64,000 nucleotides of DNA from G963422745 sp963422745 (GCA_963422745.1 OY730477.1:1054001-1118000), one strand, 5' to 3'; positions 1 through 9,450 are shown, counted from the stretch's first letter. Numbers and translations: made by a program. The notes: generated by a model from the sequence alone, not told the origin.

Positions 1-524
1 GGGGTCATGCCCGCGGCTTGGACCGCCACGCAATGGCGTCCGAATCGCAGCTCGCGCATCGTCTGAGCAAGCTGGAACGTACGTGCAGGTCCGGGTTCGT
101 CAGGCATTGCCATGTCACGCCAGCCCACAAAGGTCGGGGCGCCGAACGGGGCGGCGTCAGCCACGACTCGCTGCAGCAGCTCGCCGAGGCGTTCAACGCC
201 GTCCAGCCCGGTGAGCTTGTCCTCGCCCCACTGTTGACAGATGCGGGCGTACACGGCCGACCCCTCCGCGGGGCTCGCTGCTGCCCGCCCGTCGGCCACC
301 ATCTTGCGCATCAGGCCCGGCTCCCAGAAGAAGGCTGCGGCCACCACGTTGTCGACCGGGCAATCGCCCAACACTCCGAGCCGACCCACGGCGTACCCGC
401 CGCGGCCCGAGGCACGTAGTCCCGCCGCCTCGGCTTTGGCCTCGGTGCTTGGGTTGATCAGCCACTGCATGGCGAGCATCCCGATCGATCCCCGCATGCT
501 GCGGGCCACGGTTGTCGAATCCAT
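1..524 (-). CDS. SCO6745-like protein, 3' end beyond window
   Basis: An uninterrupted frame of 174 codons runs from ATG at 524 to the left edge, so the C-terminus is missing. The translation contains GYAVGRLGVLG, then AAAFFWEPGLM, then FVGWRDM and TMRELRFGRH. This order resembles the conserved actinobacterial SCO6745 family, small soluble helical proteins of unknown function. No signal peptide or membrane segment is visible. It is transcribed leftwards, away from the MFS gene. The frame on the opposite strand is rich in Pro/Arg and looks like a shadow. The family name comes from pattern recognition; no biochemical role is assigned. Confidence 0.72.
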   Translation of the reverse strand, partial: MDSTTVARSMRGSIGMLAMQWLINPSTEAKAEAAGLRASGRGGYAVGRLGVLGDCPVDNVVAAAFFWEPGLMRKMVADGRAAASPAEGSAVYARICQQWGEDKLTGLDGVERLGELLQRVVADAAPFGAPTFVGWRDMAMPDEPGPARTFQLAQTMRELRFGRHCVAVQAAGMT

Positions 525-822
525 GCGCAGAACCTTAGAAGCAGGCGCCCATCAGTTTGCAACCTGACTGGTTTGGCGTTCGGATCCGATGGGGCCCTGG
601 TTCATCAAGAACAGGTCTGTAACTTGCTAGTTGGCGTCGGGCCGGGTGTTGCGGGGGAAGGTGATTTTGGTGGGTGCGGTCTGCGATTTGTTGGTTTGGC
701 GTCGGGCCGCTCCGCTAAGGCCCAGATCTCTTTGTCCTCTGGCTGGGATCTCGCGTGTTGTCAGCCGCTGCTGCCCGCGGCGCCAAGCATCGCCTCAAAC
801 CTTGGCCTGCTGATCCCGCCCG

Positions 823-900
823 TCACACGTGGATGACGGTGCCGTCGTCACCGACCACCATAAAGTATGGGAAGCCGATTAGTCCATATCCGTTCGCCAG
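823..900 (-). pseudogene. Possible TlpA/thioredoxin-like C-terminal remnant
   Basis: A short minus-strand stretch reads GLIGFPYFMVVGDDGTV and then stops. This resembles the cis-proline/beta-strand section of TlpA-type thioredoxins (G-x-P-x-F-x-V-x-x-x-G-x-V). No CxxC-containing N-terminal part can be found upstream. I read it as a relic; chance similarity over so short a stretch is possible. Confidence 0.28.
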
Positions 901-1027
901 CGGCGGCCCGTGTCGGGGAACGGCCGGTGCCAGGCCTAATCGTCTCACCCAACTTCTGCGGTTCATTCCCTGGTTTGCGACGGTGCCGGTTGGAACAGTA
1001 TCGGGCGGCACGGTGCTTGTTGGTAAG

Positions 1028-1124
1028 GGCCTAGCAGGTCGCGAGGTGGCGTGTCGGCCCAGGATCACCGAAGATACTGGTTACAGGCTGACAGGCCTAG
1101 CAGGTCGCGAGGTGGCGTGTCGGC
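1028..1124. repeat. 31-bp direct repeat, two copies
   Basis: The same 31 bases, starting GGCCTAGCAGGTCGCG, occur at 1028-1058 and 1094-1124, separated by 35 bases. They lie just past the 3' end of the MFS gene, in a 570-bp stretch (573-1143) that otherwise shows only the weak thioredoxin-like relic. No hairpin or coding role is evident. Confidence 0.85.
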
Positions 1125-1143
1125 GCAGGGGTGCGCCTTGGAG

Positions 1144-2322
1144 CTAGGTGACGATGGCAGTGGTTTGGGCGGGGTGGGTGCCGCGGAAGCGAAGGGCGCC
1201 GAGCATCACAACGGCGAGGCTGAACAGGCCGCTAGCGGCCCAGGTGGGTCCGGCACCGAAATTGTCGTACAGAAGCGCCGCCGGAAGGGCCGTTGCCCCA
1301 GCGCCCAGCACCTCGACGGCCCCCATTAGCCCGAGGGCCGCGGCCTGGCGTTCCTCAGGCACCGAACGAGACACAGCTACTTGCGCGGCGGTAAATCCGA
1401 AGGCATCAAACACACCGAATCCCAACATCACGACGACCGGCCAGACCAGACCCGGCACGATCCCGAACAACGTCATCCCTGCCGCGCTCACCGCTGTCCC
1501 AACCACCGCCACGGTCGGCGGGCCGACCCGGTCGGCGAAACGCCCCGCAGATGGCGATAAGAACAACACCGGCAGGACCAGCACGGTGAAGATGATCCCC
1601 ACCTCAAGAGACCCACCCCCGCGATCCTTGAACATGATCGGCATCACGGCCTCCCAGCTACCGATCAGGGAGAAATATCCACCGATCACCAAAAGCGCAC
1701 CCTGCAGGCGTCGCACTCTCAGCAGCCCGAACGACGCCACCTTGTTGGTGTCGATGGCGCCCTGGTCCGGCGGAAGGCGCACAACGAACGGAACAAACAC
1801 GGCCATCCCCACAGCGAAGGCGACGAATGGGGCACGTATCCCTACAGTCTCAACGAACACCGCAGCGACGATCGGTCCTGCCAGGAACCCGCCCATCTCG
1901 CCGACGACCATCCTGCCCAGGTTCTCGCCGACCCGTTCGGGGTCCATCACAGCGGCCGCGCGCCGCAAGCCGGGCATTGCCAGACCAGCGGCAAAACCCA
2001 GAGCGCCGCGCGCCGCGATCCACCAACCGACATCATCTGCGACGGTCATCGCTGCGAGCGCTATCACCGTGATCATCACACCAGCGGTTGCCATCGCCCG
2101 CCCGTGACCACGGTCGGCGAACCGAGCCAGGGTAACTTGTGAGACGAACGCAGCGGCGAATCCGGACGTGACCACGAAGCCGATCTCGGTGTCTGTGAAG
2201 CCGAGTTCGTCACGCAGGTCGCCGAGCACCGCCACGATCCCGCCGATCGACGCTCCGATGGCTGCCATGACGATCTGAAACGGCAGAAGCGCCCGACGGG
2301 ATTTTGATGACGAGACCCTCAT
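1144..2322 (-). CDS. MFS transporter
   Basis: A 392-residue polytopic membrane protein of major facilitator type, with about 12 hydrophobic segments and the usual loop-2/3 signature (RFADRGHGRAMATAGVMI). The family exports or imports small solutes with protons; no substrate can be read here. The start was set at ATG 2322 (MRVSSSKS), because GGGGGGA lies 7 nt upstream; an upstream in-frame start at 2373 would add a Gly/Trp-rich tail that does not look like an MFS N-terminus. It is monocistronic. A perfect 12-bp palindrome at 2490-2501 is a candidate operator. Confidence 0.85.
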   Translation of the reverse strand: MRVSSSKSRRALLPFQIVMAAIGASIGGIVAVLGDLRDELGFTDTEIGFVVTSGFAAAFVSQVTLARFADRGHGRAMATAGVMITVIALAAMTVADDVGWWIAARGALGFAAGLAMPGLRRAAAVMDPERVGENLGRMVVGEMGGFLAGPIVAAVFVETVGIRAPFVAFAVGMAVFVPFVVRLPPDQGAIDTNKVASFGLLRVRRLQGALLVIGGYFSLIGSWEAVMPIMFKDRGGGSLEVGIIFTVLVLPVLFLSPSAGRFADRVGPPTVAVVGTAVSAAGMTLFGIVPGLVWPVVVMLGFGVFDAFGFTAAQVAVSRSVPEERQAAALGLMGAVEVLGAGATALPAALLYDNFGAGPTWAASGLFSLAVVMLGALRFRGTHPAQTTAIVT

Positions 2323-2489
2323 CGTGAGATCCCCCCACCAATGCCAGCCCCGTCCCCCATCGGGTGGTTCCATGGCTGTGGATGCCTTCCACTTTGTTCA
2401 GCTTCCACGTTGTTCAGGTGGTGTGCATGTGGTGGGTGCAACGAAACCGCCCGAGTCATGACCGCCGTTTCCGCAAGAAGATCTGATCG

Positions 2490-2501
2490 TGACATATGTC
2501 A
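2490..2501. promoter_or_regulatory. 12-bp perfect palindrome, candidate operator of the MFS gene
   Basis: TGACATATGTCA is fully self-complementary, and a related half-site (GTCATAC) follows 10 bases later. It lies about 170 bp upstream of the MFS start in the AT-rich block. The role is inference. Confidence 0.4.
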
Positions 2502-2918
2502 AAAGTACCTGTCATACATCAAGAATAGCTGAAATATATTAAGAAGATATCAGTCCCATGATAGTCACACCTCTTGCGAACATATCTAGGATTTATTCAC
2601 CGAGCACGTGACCCGTACCCTGTACACGTTTGCCGGGACCTCATCTGATATTCACTTTTTCACTAACCCGATATGTCCCATGTCCGGTGTCTCACATTCC
2701 ATAACCGTTTGTTTCGATCGGTGTATTCGGGGGGAAGGCTTCCCGGCGGGCCGCCATACGATCCGGGTGGATCCGGTTGGCTACTGGCGAAGCAGAATGT
2801 GCCCTTTGGGGTGAAGTGCCCATACCGGGTGGCAGCTGATGGCGATGGCTCCCACAACCGCGACATGCTGTGGCCTAGGGGAATTGCTCCGCGGTAACCA
2901 AGCAGAGCCGCCTATGTG

Positions 2919-2944
2919 CTGAACATTCCTGATGAGTTGTTCAG
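2919..2944. promoter_or_regulatory. Inverted repeat upstream of protease 1
   Basis: CTGAACA and TGTTCAG form 7-bp arms around a 12-base loop, 43 bp before the protease start. There is no T-tract, so an operator is more likely than a terminator. Confidence 0.4.
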
Positions 2945-2973
2945 GGTCTGTCATCTCCTCTCTGGCTAAGTGT

Positions 2974-2986
2974 TAGCCTTGTAGCT
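2974..2986 (+). promoter_or_regulatory. Leaderless promoter -10 box of protease 1
   Basis: TAGCCT (TANNNT consensus) ends 7 nt before the ATG at 2987, and there is no Shine-Dalgarno sequence. The same layout (TAGGTT, 7 nt, ATG) precedes the paralogue at 6598. Leaderless transcription is common in actinobacteria and fits both genes. Confidence 0.6.
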
Positions 2987-5638
2987 ATGTTCGCAGCAGT
3001 AATTTCAGTTGGGCTTTGGTTACTCTCTGGGGCTCTGGTTGGCTCGTCTGGGTTGGTCGAATCACCCGAGGTTCCGCAGCCGCGGGTGGAGATTTCCGAT
3101 GATTCGCTGGGCGGGTCGGTGAACCCGGTGGTGGAGTCTTATGCTCGTGACTTTTCGGTATCTTCTGAGGAAGCACTACGGCGCCTGGACCGGGTTGATG
3201 CGTTGCAGGAAGTTGTTGCGTCGATTAGGGAGCTTGAGGTTGCCAGGTTGGCTGGTTGGGGGATTGACCACGATGGTCATTTCGGGGCTTGGGTTTGGTT
3301 GGTTGGTGATGGACCTTCGAGTCCGGCGGTGGCTCGGATCTCCGGCGGTCATGCTGATGTGGAGATTCGCACTGGTGCGGTGTACTCCTATGAGGAGTTG
3401 AAGGCTGCCCAAGAACGGCTTAGATCTGATCTGCCTGAGATTTACGATGGTGCCGATCCTAAATCGAATATTTCAACCAGGGTGGTTTTGACTGGTATTG
3501 ATGTAAGAACCAATAGCATCAAAGTAGGTATTGATCTGGTTGCAGGGCCCAGACTTGTTAGGACGGGTGCTAGTCCGGAAACGCAGCGAGTTTCAGATGT
3601 AATCTTTGAAGCTGAAGCGGCACGGTTGTCTGAAATGCTGGGTAAGAGTCTGGGTGTGGCGGTGAAAGTTGTTGATGGCCGAGGACTCAGACCGACAGCT
3701 ATTTCTAGACTCCAACAGGATTCGAGACCTGAACCTAAGTCCCAACAAGAATTGAAACCTGAACCGAGAGCTAATTTTAGAGGCGGCGACGGCTCGATTG
3801 GTGGATGCACTCCAAATTTCGCGGCTAAGAAGATCGGCGGTGATTACGGGTTGATCACCGCCGGTCACTGTTACAATGATGTTTGGTTACACCGAGTTAA
3901 GCTTCCATATGTGAATGGATGGTCATCACCTAGGGCGGACGGACAATTTCATAGGATCCCGCTGAGGGATCCCCCTCACAAGCTATTCGATGACTACAAG
4001 TGTAAGATTGAAGGCAAGCAAGGTGTGTGTGATGTTACAGGTACTATCGCGCGCAATGGCATGCTGAACAAATATGTGTGCCACACCGGACATACATCCG
4101 GTTTTTCATGTGGGACTGTAACAGATATCAACACGCGTGTTGACCATGGCTGCACCAATGCCGACGAGACGAAAGAAATAGAATGCGAACCGGTAATGTT
4201 CACAATTACAGGTTCAAAATTGAAGGGTTGTCCAGGTGATAGCGGCGGTCCAGTATTCGATAGTCAAGGGCTCGCCTATGGTCTCATCGTAGAAACTGGA
4301 AGAGGATCTAGCCACACTGAGCCGTCAGATTGCAGAGAAGGAGTGTGGGTTATAGCATCTGCGATCCGTGAGATTGAAAAATTTCTTGGTGTTGAAGTAC
4401 TCACGGAAGATCCAGTACCTCCTAGTGCCCCTGGTGAGCTTGTATCAGTGATAGAGAATGATCAGATGTCGTTGTCTTGGAAAGCTCCACCTGAGGGAGC
4501 TGCGCAATACAAGGTTTACCGCCGTATAGCAGCAGCAGGCCATGAGTATCAAGAACACCATACGACTGCCTACGACGCAAGTTCTACGGCCTTTGATGCA
4601 TATGTGGAGGTTGATACTGAGTATGTGGAGGATCTATCTGATTTGACTTCTGGCGTCGAATATTACTATCGGGTAGCTGCGGTGAACAACCTTGGTATGG
4701 AGAGTACTCGTAGTAATTTCGTTCGTGTAGTACCTGGGACAGTTAGTCTAGTGCCATGGACAGGAGTGGTCCCTCCCGATCCTGTGGGGCTTGGAGCAGA
4801 GATAGTTGGTTCGAATGGAGTGAGGTTGTCTTGGGAGCAACCAGCGGGGAATGTAGTTCATTACGAGGTGTACCGGCGAGTTGCAATACCAGGTAACCCA
4901 TACCGGAAGATCAAGACAGTGACCCCGACCAGTTTCTTGGATCCGATTGCTGGGTTGACGCCGGGTGTTGAGTATTACTATCGGGTGAAGGCGGTCAGTA
5001 GTACTGATGGGGTTAGTGGTTGGGGTTCTGGCAGCAACTACGCGCGTGTGACTATACCCGCCGTTAGGGATTTGAAGGCTACTGTGTATTCTAATGGGGT
5101 AACGTTTTCTTGGGAGAAACCGGTTGGAGATGTGGCTAGCTTTAAGGTGTTTCGTCGTGTTGCGAGGCCGGGTGAAGCTTATGTTGAGATTGCTGAGCGG
5201 GAGGTTCCGTATTATTGGGATCCGATTGCTGGGTTGACGCCGGGTGTTGAGTATTACTATCGGGTGAAGGCGGTCAGCGGTGCTGGTGTGGCCGGTAGCT
5301 GGGGTACTGGTAGCAACTATGCAGAATTATCGGTGCCCGCTGTTAAGGGATTGAAGACTACTGTGTATTCTAATGGAGTCAGCTTTTCTTGGGAGAAACC
5401 GGTTGGAGATGTGGCTAGCTTTAAGGTGTTTCGTCGTGTTGCGAGGCCGGGTGAAGCTTATGTTGAGATTGCTGAGCGGGAGGTTCCGTATTATTGGGAT
5501 CCGGTTTCGGGTCTGACGCCGGGTGTTGAGTATTACTACCGGGTGAAGGCGGTCGGCAGTGCTGGTGTGGCCGGTAGCTGGGGTTCCGGTAGCAACTACA
5601 TATCGGCAAGAATACCAGCGGCTGAGGCGGCGGGATAA
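2987..5638 (+). CDS. Secreted trypsin-like serine protease with four FN3 domains
   Basis: 883 residues. A hydrophobic signal segment (1-25) leads to a propeptide-like region (about 40-240) containing RDFSVSSEEALRRLDR, as in actinobacterial S1 protease precursors. The catalytic domain (about 270-470) has His294 in TAGHC, a candidate Asp318 in ADGQFHRI and Ser419 in GCPGDSGGP, with several Cys suited to disulfides. Four fibronectin type III units follow (about 485-580, 605-695, 697-790, 790-880). The protein is probably exported, self-activated by propeptide removal, and held at polymers or cell surfaces by the FN3 tail. It is about 70% similar by eye to the next gene. Codons are richer in A and T than in the neighbours, which hints at acquisition. 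Confidence 0.88.
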   Translation: MFAAVISVGLWLLSGALVGSSGLVESPEVPQPRVEISDDSLGGSVNPVVESYARDFSVSSEEALRRLDRVDALQEVVASIRELEVARLAGWGIDHDGHFGAWVWLVGDGPSSPAVARISGGHADVEIRTGAVYSYEELKAAQERLRSDLPEIYDGADPKSNISTRVVLTGIDVRTNSIKVGIDLVAGPRLVRTGASPETQRVSDVIFEAEAARLSEMLGKSLGVAVKVVDGRGLRPTAISRLQQDSRPEPKSQQELKPEPRANFRGGDGSIGGCTPNFAAKKIGGDYGLITAGHCYNDVWLHRVKLPYVNGWSSPRADGQFHRIPLRDPPHKLFDDYKCKIEGKQGVCDVTGTIARNGMLNKYVCHTGHTSGFSCGTVTDINTRVDHGCTNADETKEIECEPVMFTITGSKLKGCPGDSGGPVFDSQGLAYGLIVETGRGSSHTEPSDCREGVWVIASAIREIEKFLGVEVLTEDPVPPSAPGELVSVIENDQMSLSWKAPPEGAAQYKVYRRIAAAGHEYQEHHTTAYDASSTAFDAYVEVDTEYVEDLSDLTSGVEYYYRVAAVNNLGMESTRSNFVRVVPGTVSLVPWTGVVPPDPVGLGAEIVGSNGVRLSWEQPAGNVVHYEVYRRVAIPGNPYRKIKTVTPTSFLDPIAGLTPGVEYYYRVKAVSSTDGVSGWGSGSNYARVTIPAVRDLKATVYSNGVTFSWEKPVGDVASFKVFRRVARPGEAYVEIAEREVPYYWDPIAGLTPGVEYYYRVKAVSGAGVAGSWGTGSNYAELSVPAVKGLKTTVYSNGVSFSWEKPVGDVASFKVFRRVARPGEAYVEIAEREVPYYWDPVSGLTPGVEYYYRVKAVGSAGVAGSWGSGSNYISARIPAAEAAG

Positions 5639-5751
5639 TGCTCTCTCAACTGTCGTGGCCGAATCAGGTCACGCACCTTCCGGGGGGTTAGCATTCCCTG
5701 TCAGGGCCAAGCAATGCCAATCAGTCGGCCTTGAGCGGAGAAGTTTCTTTG

Positions 5752-5781
5752 CCCCCCCCCCCAGAGCTCGGGGGGGGGGGG
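5752..5781. repeat. C11 / G12 homopolymer hairpin
   Basis: Eleven C, then AGAGCTC, then twelve G. The two tracts can pair into a very GC-rich hairpin 110 bp downstream of the protease stop. No T-tract follows on either strand, so this is not a standard terminator. Tracts of this length are prone to slippage and to sequencing error. Confidence 0.8.
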
Positions 5782-5852
5782 TAGCACAGAGCGCCGGGAA
5801 CTCAGCAGGGCTACTTCATTTTGTTTGTGGGCCAATGCAATTATCCCGGCGT

Positions 5853-5947
5853 TGAGCCAGCCGAACGGCGGGTTGACGTTCGCGCCCTACCCAGCGTTGA
5901 CCGAGTACATGGGTAATGAGCCAGCCCGAACGGTGGGTTGACTTTCG
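5853..5947. repeat. Imperfect 30-bp direct repeats
   Basis: TGAGCCAGCC-GAACGG at 5853-5882 recurs at 5917-5947 with one inserted C and two substitutions. Both copies continue with GGGTTGAC and end in TTCG. Confidence 0.65.
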
Positions 5948-6584
5948 GTGAGGACCCTCTAGACGGTCGCGCTGCAGGTAGTGAACCGGCGGCGGGCTTG
6001 ACACCAGAACCCTCGGCGACCCGGATCGTGGCTTGTTGGTCGTTGAGGATCTCGCAGCTACACAAAATGTGAGTGCGATCATCAATCGGCGTTGTGTATG
6101 AAACAGCTACCCAACCCCGGGTCATTAGCATGGCCCGGACTGCCACCTTAGTGCGGTCTGCTTCCAAGACAGTGGATCTAGCGAGACGATATCGCTATGG
6201 TGGACCAGTCGTATGGCGTGGGACGGCTCGACCCGCCGAGTGGGAGAAACGTTCGCCGGGATATTCGCTTCGTTACCGGCCAAGTGTCGGTGATCTGGCT
6301 CCAGCGTTGAGCGGGCCCTGCAAGATCCTCTACAACAGGTGGATGCCGGGCCAGCTCCGTCAGCTTTGTTCTCGGTCTGCTTGAAGGCCTCAAGGATGTT
6401 AAGGAACCTCAAGGACCGAAGACGGTAAGAGAATAGCCGTTGTCCCGGATCTCTCATGTTGGCAACCAGCCCAAGGCTGGTCTCAAAGTCAGGCTAGGGC
6501 CTTGACGAAATAGGCGAGTTGGCCCGAGAAACTGCTTGCGGAGTTCGAGAACAGCCTAGTTCGGCACAGGCCCGGCTGGCATGT

Positions 6585-6597
6585 TAGGTTGATAGCC
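6585..6597 (+). promoter_or_regulatory. Leaderless promoter -10 box of protease 2
   Basis: TAGGTT lies 7 nt before ATG 6598, matching the paralogue's arrangement base for base in spacing. No ribosome binding site is present. Confidence 0.6.
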
Positions 6598-9450
6598 ATG
6601 TTGGTTGCGGTCTTGTCTGTCGGGTATTGGTTACTCTCCGGGGCTCTGGTTGGCATGGCGGGGTTGCTTGAGTCAGCTGAGGTTCCTCAGCATTCGGTGG
6701 AGATTTCAGAGGAGTCGGCCACCGGGTCGGCGAACCCGGTGGTGGCGTCCTATGTTCGTGATTTCTCGGTGTCTTATGAGGAGGCCTTACGGCGTCTGGA
6801 CCGGATTGATGCGTTGCAAGAGATTATCGCATCAGTTAGGGAACTTGAGGTTGGTCGGTTAGCTGGTTGGGGGATTGATCACGAAGGTAATTTTGGGGCT
6901 TGGGTTTCGCTGATTGGTGATGAGCCTCCGAGTCCTGCTGCGGCTCGGATCGCTGGTAGCCATGATGATCTTGAGATCCGCACTGGTGCGGTGCATTCCT
7001 ATGAGGAGTTGAAAGCTGCCCAGAAGCGGGTCAGATCTGACCTTCCTGAGATTTCCGACGGCGTCGATCCTGGATCAAATGTTTCAACCAGGGTAGTTTT
7101 GACTGGTATTGACCTAAGATCCAATAGCATAATAGTTGGTATTGATTCGGTTGTTAGGCCTAGACGTGTCAGAAGAGGTGCTAGTCCCCAACCGCAGCTA
7201 GTACCGGATCCAGTATCGGATGAAGTATTCGAGGCTGAAGCCGCCCGTTTGTCTGAAGTGCTGGGTAAGAGTCTGGGTGTGGCGGTGAAGATTGTCGACG
7301 GTCGAGAACTCGGACCGACAGCTAGTTTTCCACTCCAGCCGAACGTTAGACCCGAACCGAGAACTGACTTTATAGGCGGCGACAACGCGATGAGTTCATG
7401 TACTCCAAATTTCGCGGCCAAGAAGATCGGCGGTGATTACGGGTTGATCACCGCCGGTCACTGCCAGAATTATATGATGATACGCATTGTTCGTCTTCCA
7501 TATGTAAATGGATGGTCATCACCTAGGGCGGATGCACAATTTCATAGGATCCCGCTAAGGGATCCTGCTCACCGGCTGTTCGATGACTACAGATGCGGTG
7601 AAAATGACGATGATGTGTGCGATGTCACCGGTACTATCGCGCGAACTGACATGCTGAACAAATATGTATGTCATAACGGGAATACATCCGGTTTTTCGTG
7701 TGGGACTGTAATAGATATCAACACGCGCGTTGACCATGGTTGCACTAATGCCGACGAGACGAAGGAAATAGAATGCGAACCAGTAATGTTCACATTTCAA
7801 GGCCCGACATTAATGGGTTGTCCAGGTGATAGCGGTGGTCCAATATTTGATAGTCAAGGGATAGCATACGGTCTTCTCACAGAGTCTGGAAGAGGATCTC
7901 GCCACAGTGGAGGGTCAGGCTGCAGGGAAGGAGCGTGGGTGATAGCCACCGCGGTCCATGAGATTGAGAAATTTCTTGGTGTTGAAATACTCACGGACGA
8001 TCCTATAGCACCAGGTGCTCCTGTCGAGCTTGCCAAATCAGTAGAGAATGATCAGGTATTGTTGTCTTGGACGGCTCCACCTGAGGGAGCTGTGCAGTAC
8101 AAGGTGTACCGCCGGATAGCGGCGTCAGGTCAGTATCAAGAGCATGACACGACTTCCGACACTAGATTTGTGGAGGGTCTATACGATTTGACTTCCGGTG
8201 TCGAGTATTACTATCGGATAGTTGCGGTGAACAACCTTGGTATGGAAAGTACACATAGTAGTCCCGTTAGCGTAGTGCCCGCGACAGCTAGTGTAGTGCC
8301 TGGGATAGGAACGGTGCCTCCCGCTCCTGCGGGGCTTAGAGCACAGGTAGTTGGTTTGACTGGGGTGAGGTTTTCTTGGGATAGGCCGGTTGGGGATGTG
8401 GCTCGTTTCGAGGTGTATCGGCGGGCTGCGGTTAGGGGAGTCCCGTATCGTAAGGTTCAGACGGTTACTTCGACGAGTTTTTTGGATCCGGTTTCTGGTT
8501 TGACGGCGGGGGTTGAGTATTATTATCGGGTGAAGGCGGTTAGTGGTGCGGGTGTGGTCGGTGGTTGGGGGTCTGGTAGTAATTATGCGCGGGTGGTTAT
8601 GCCTGCTGTTAGGGGTTTGAGGGCTGCTGTGAGTTCTAGTGGGGTGAGGTTTTCTTGGGATGCGCCGGTTGGGGATGTGGCTCGTTATGAGGTGTATCGG
8701 CGGGCTGCGGTTAGGGGAGTCCCGTATCGTAAGGTTCAGACGGTTACTTCGACGAGTTTTTTGGATCCGGTTTCTGGTTTGACGGCGGGGGTTGAGTATT
8801 ATTATCGGGTGAAGGCGGTTAGTGGTGCGGGTGTGGTCGGTGGTTGGGGGTCTGGTAGTAATTATGCGCGGGTGGTTATGCCTGCTGTTAGGGGTTTGAG
8901 GGCTGCTGTGAGTTCTAGTGGGGTGACATTTTCTTGGGATAGGCCGGTTGGGGATGTGGCTCGTTTCGAGGTGTATCGGCGGGCTGCGGTTAGGGGAGTC
9001 CCGTATCGTAAGGTTCAGACGGTTACTTCGACGAGTTTTTTGGATCCGGTTTCTGGTTTGACGGCGGGGGTTGAGTATTATTATCGGGTGAAGGCGGTTA
9101 GTGGTGCGGGTGTGGTCGGTGGTTGGGGGTCTGGTAGTAATTATGCGCGGGTGGTTATGCCTGCTGTTAGGGGTTTGAGGGCTGCTGTGAGTTCTAGTGG
9201 GGTGACATTTTCTTGGGATAGGCCGGTTGGGGATGTGGCTCGTTATGAGGTGTATCGGCGGGCCGCGGTACAAGGTGACCCTTACCTTAAGGTCCAGACG
9301 GTCACTTCGACTAGTTTCTTGGACCCGGTTTCTGGTTTGACGGCGGGGGTTGAGTACTATTATCGGGTGAAGGCGGTTAGTAGTTCAAGTGTGGTCGGAG
9401 GTTGGGGCTCTGGTAGCAACTACGCATCGGCCAGAATATCGGCATCCTAG
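6598..9450 (+). CDS. Secreted trypsin-like serine protease with five FN3 domains
   Basis: 950 residues, paralogue of the upstream protease with the same order: signal segment, propeptide-like region, catalytic domain, FN3 tail. The triad candidates are His288 (TAGHC), Asp312 (RADAQFHRI) and Ser412 (GCPGDSGGP). The tail has one diverged FN3 unit (about 475-560) followed by four, of which the last three to four are nearly identical in both protein and DNA, with a 279-bp period. I start at ATG 6598 rather than the in-frame TTG 6589, because it aligns with the first paralogue and with the -10 box. Tandem duplication followed by unequal crossing-over in the tail explains the length difference. Its substrate is unknown. 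Confidence 0.88.
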   Translation: MLVAVLSVGYWLLSGALVGMAGLLESAEVPQHSVEISEESATGSANPVVASYVRDFSVSYEEALRRLDRIDALQEIIASVRELEVGRLAGWGIDHEGNFGAWVSLIGDEPPSPAAARIAGSHDDLEIRTGAVHSYEELKAAQKRVRSDLPEISDGVDPGSNVSTRVVLTGIDLRSNSIIVGIDSVVRPRRVRRGASPQPQLVPDPVSDEVFEAEAARLSEVLGKSLGVAVKIVDGRELGPTASFPLQPNVRPEPRTDFIGGDNAMSSCTPNFAAKKIGGDYGLITAGHCQNYMMIRIVRLPYVNGWSSPRADAQFHRIPLRDPAHRLFDDYRCGENDDDVCDVTGTIARTDMLNKYVCHNGNTSGFSCGTVIDINTRVDHGCTNADETKEIECEPVMFTFQGPTLMGCPGDSGGPIFDSQGIAYGLLTESGRGSRHSGGSGCREGAWVIATAVHEIEKFLGVEILTDDPIAPGAPVELAKSVENDQVLLSWTAPPEGAVQYKVYRRIAASGQYQEHDTTSDTRFVEGLYDLTSGVEYYYRIVAVNNLGMESTHSSPVSVVPATASVVPGIGTVPPAPAGLRAQVVGLTGVRFSWDRPVGDVARFEVYRRAAVRGVPYRKVQTVTSTSFLDPVSGLTAGVEYYYRVKAVSGAGVVGGWGSGSNYARVVMPAVRGLRAAVSSSGVRFSWDAPVGDVARYEVYRRAAVRGVPYRKVQTVTSTSFLDPVSGLTAGVEYYYRVKAVSGAGVVGGWGSGSNYARVVMPAVRGLRAAVSSSGVTFSWDRPVGDVARFEVYRRAAVRGVPYRKVQTVTSTSFLDPVSGLTAGVEYYYRVKAVSGAGVVGGWGSGSNYARVVMPAVRGLRAAVSSSGVTFSWDRPVGDVARYEVYRRAAVQGDPYLKVQTVTSTSFLDPVSGLTAGVEYYYRVKAVSSSSVVGGWGSGSNYASARISAS
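8365..9413 (+). repeat. 279-bp tandem repeats encoding FN3 units
   Basis: The landmark CCTGCTGTTA recurs at 8602, 8881 and 9160, exactly 279 bp apart (93 codons), with near-perfect identity between units. The coding strand is strikingly rich in G and T, and this leaves a long open frame on the opposite strand (8179-9273), which I treat as a by-product. Confidence 0.9.

Larger units (their letters stand above)
2323..2986. other. Intergenic region, AT-richer, no gene seen
   Basis: This 660-bp gap separates the divergent MFS and protease genes. The part from about 2480 to 2700 is clearly AT-richer than the rest of the window. Apart from the palindrome, inverted repeat and promoter listed separately, nothing convincing is visible. 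Confidence 0.6.
5639..6597. other. Intergenic region between the two protease paralogues
   Basis: 960 bp with no credible gene. It contains the C/G homopolymer hairpin and a pair of imperfect 30-bp repeats (listed separately), then unremarkable sequence up to the promoter of the second protease. Confidence 0.6.

Noticed and set aside
18..419. 133-codon plus-strand frame at the left edge
   Set aside because: Shadow of the minus-strand SCO6745-like gene.
1148..2107. 319-codon plus-strand frame
   Set aside because: Antisense to the MFS gene, Pro/Thr/Arg-rich, no motif.
8179..9273. 364-codon open frame on the minus strand
   Set aside because: It mirrors the FN3 repeats, is extremely rich in Arg/Thr/Pro/His, and owes its length to repeated G/T-rich DNA.
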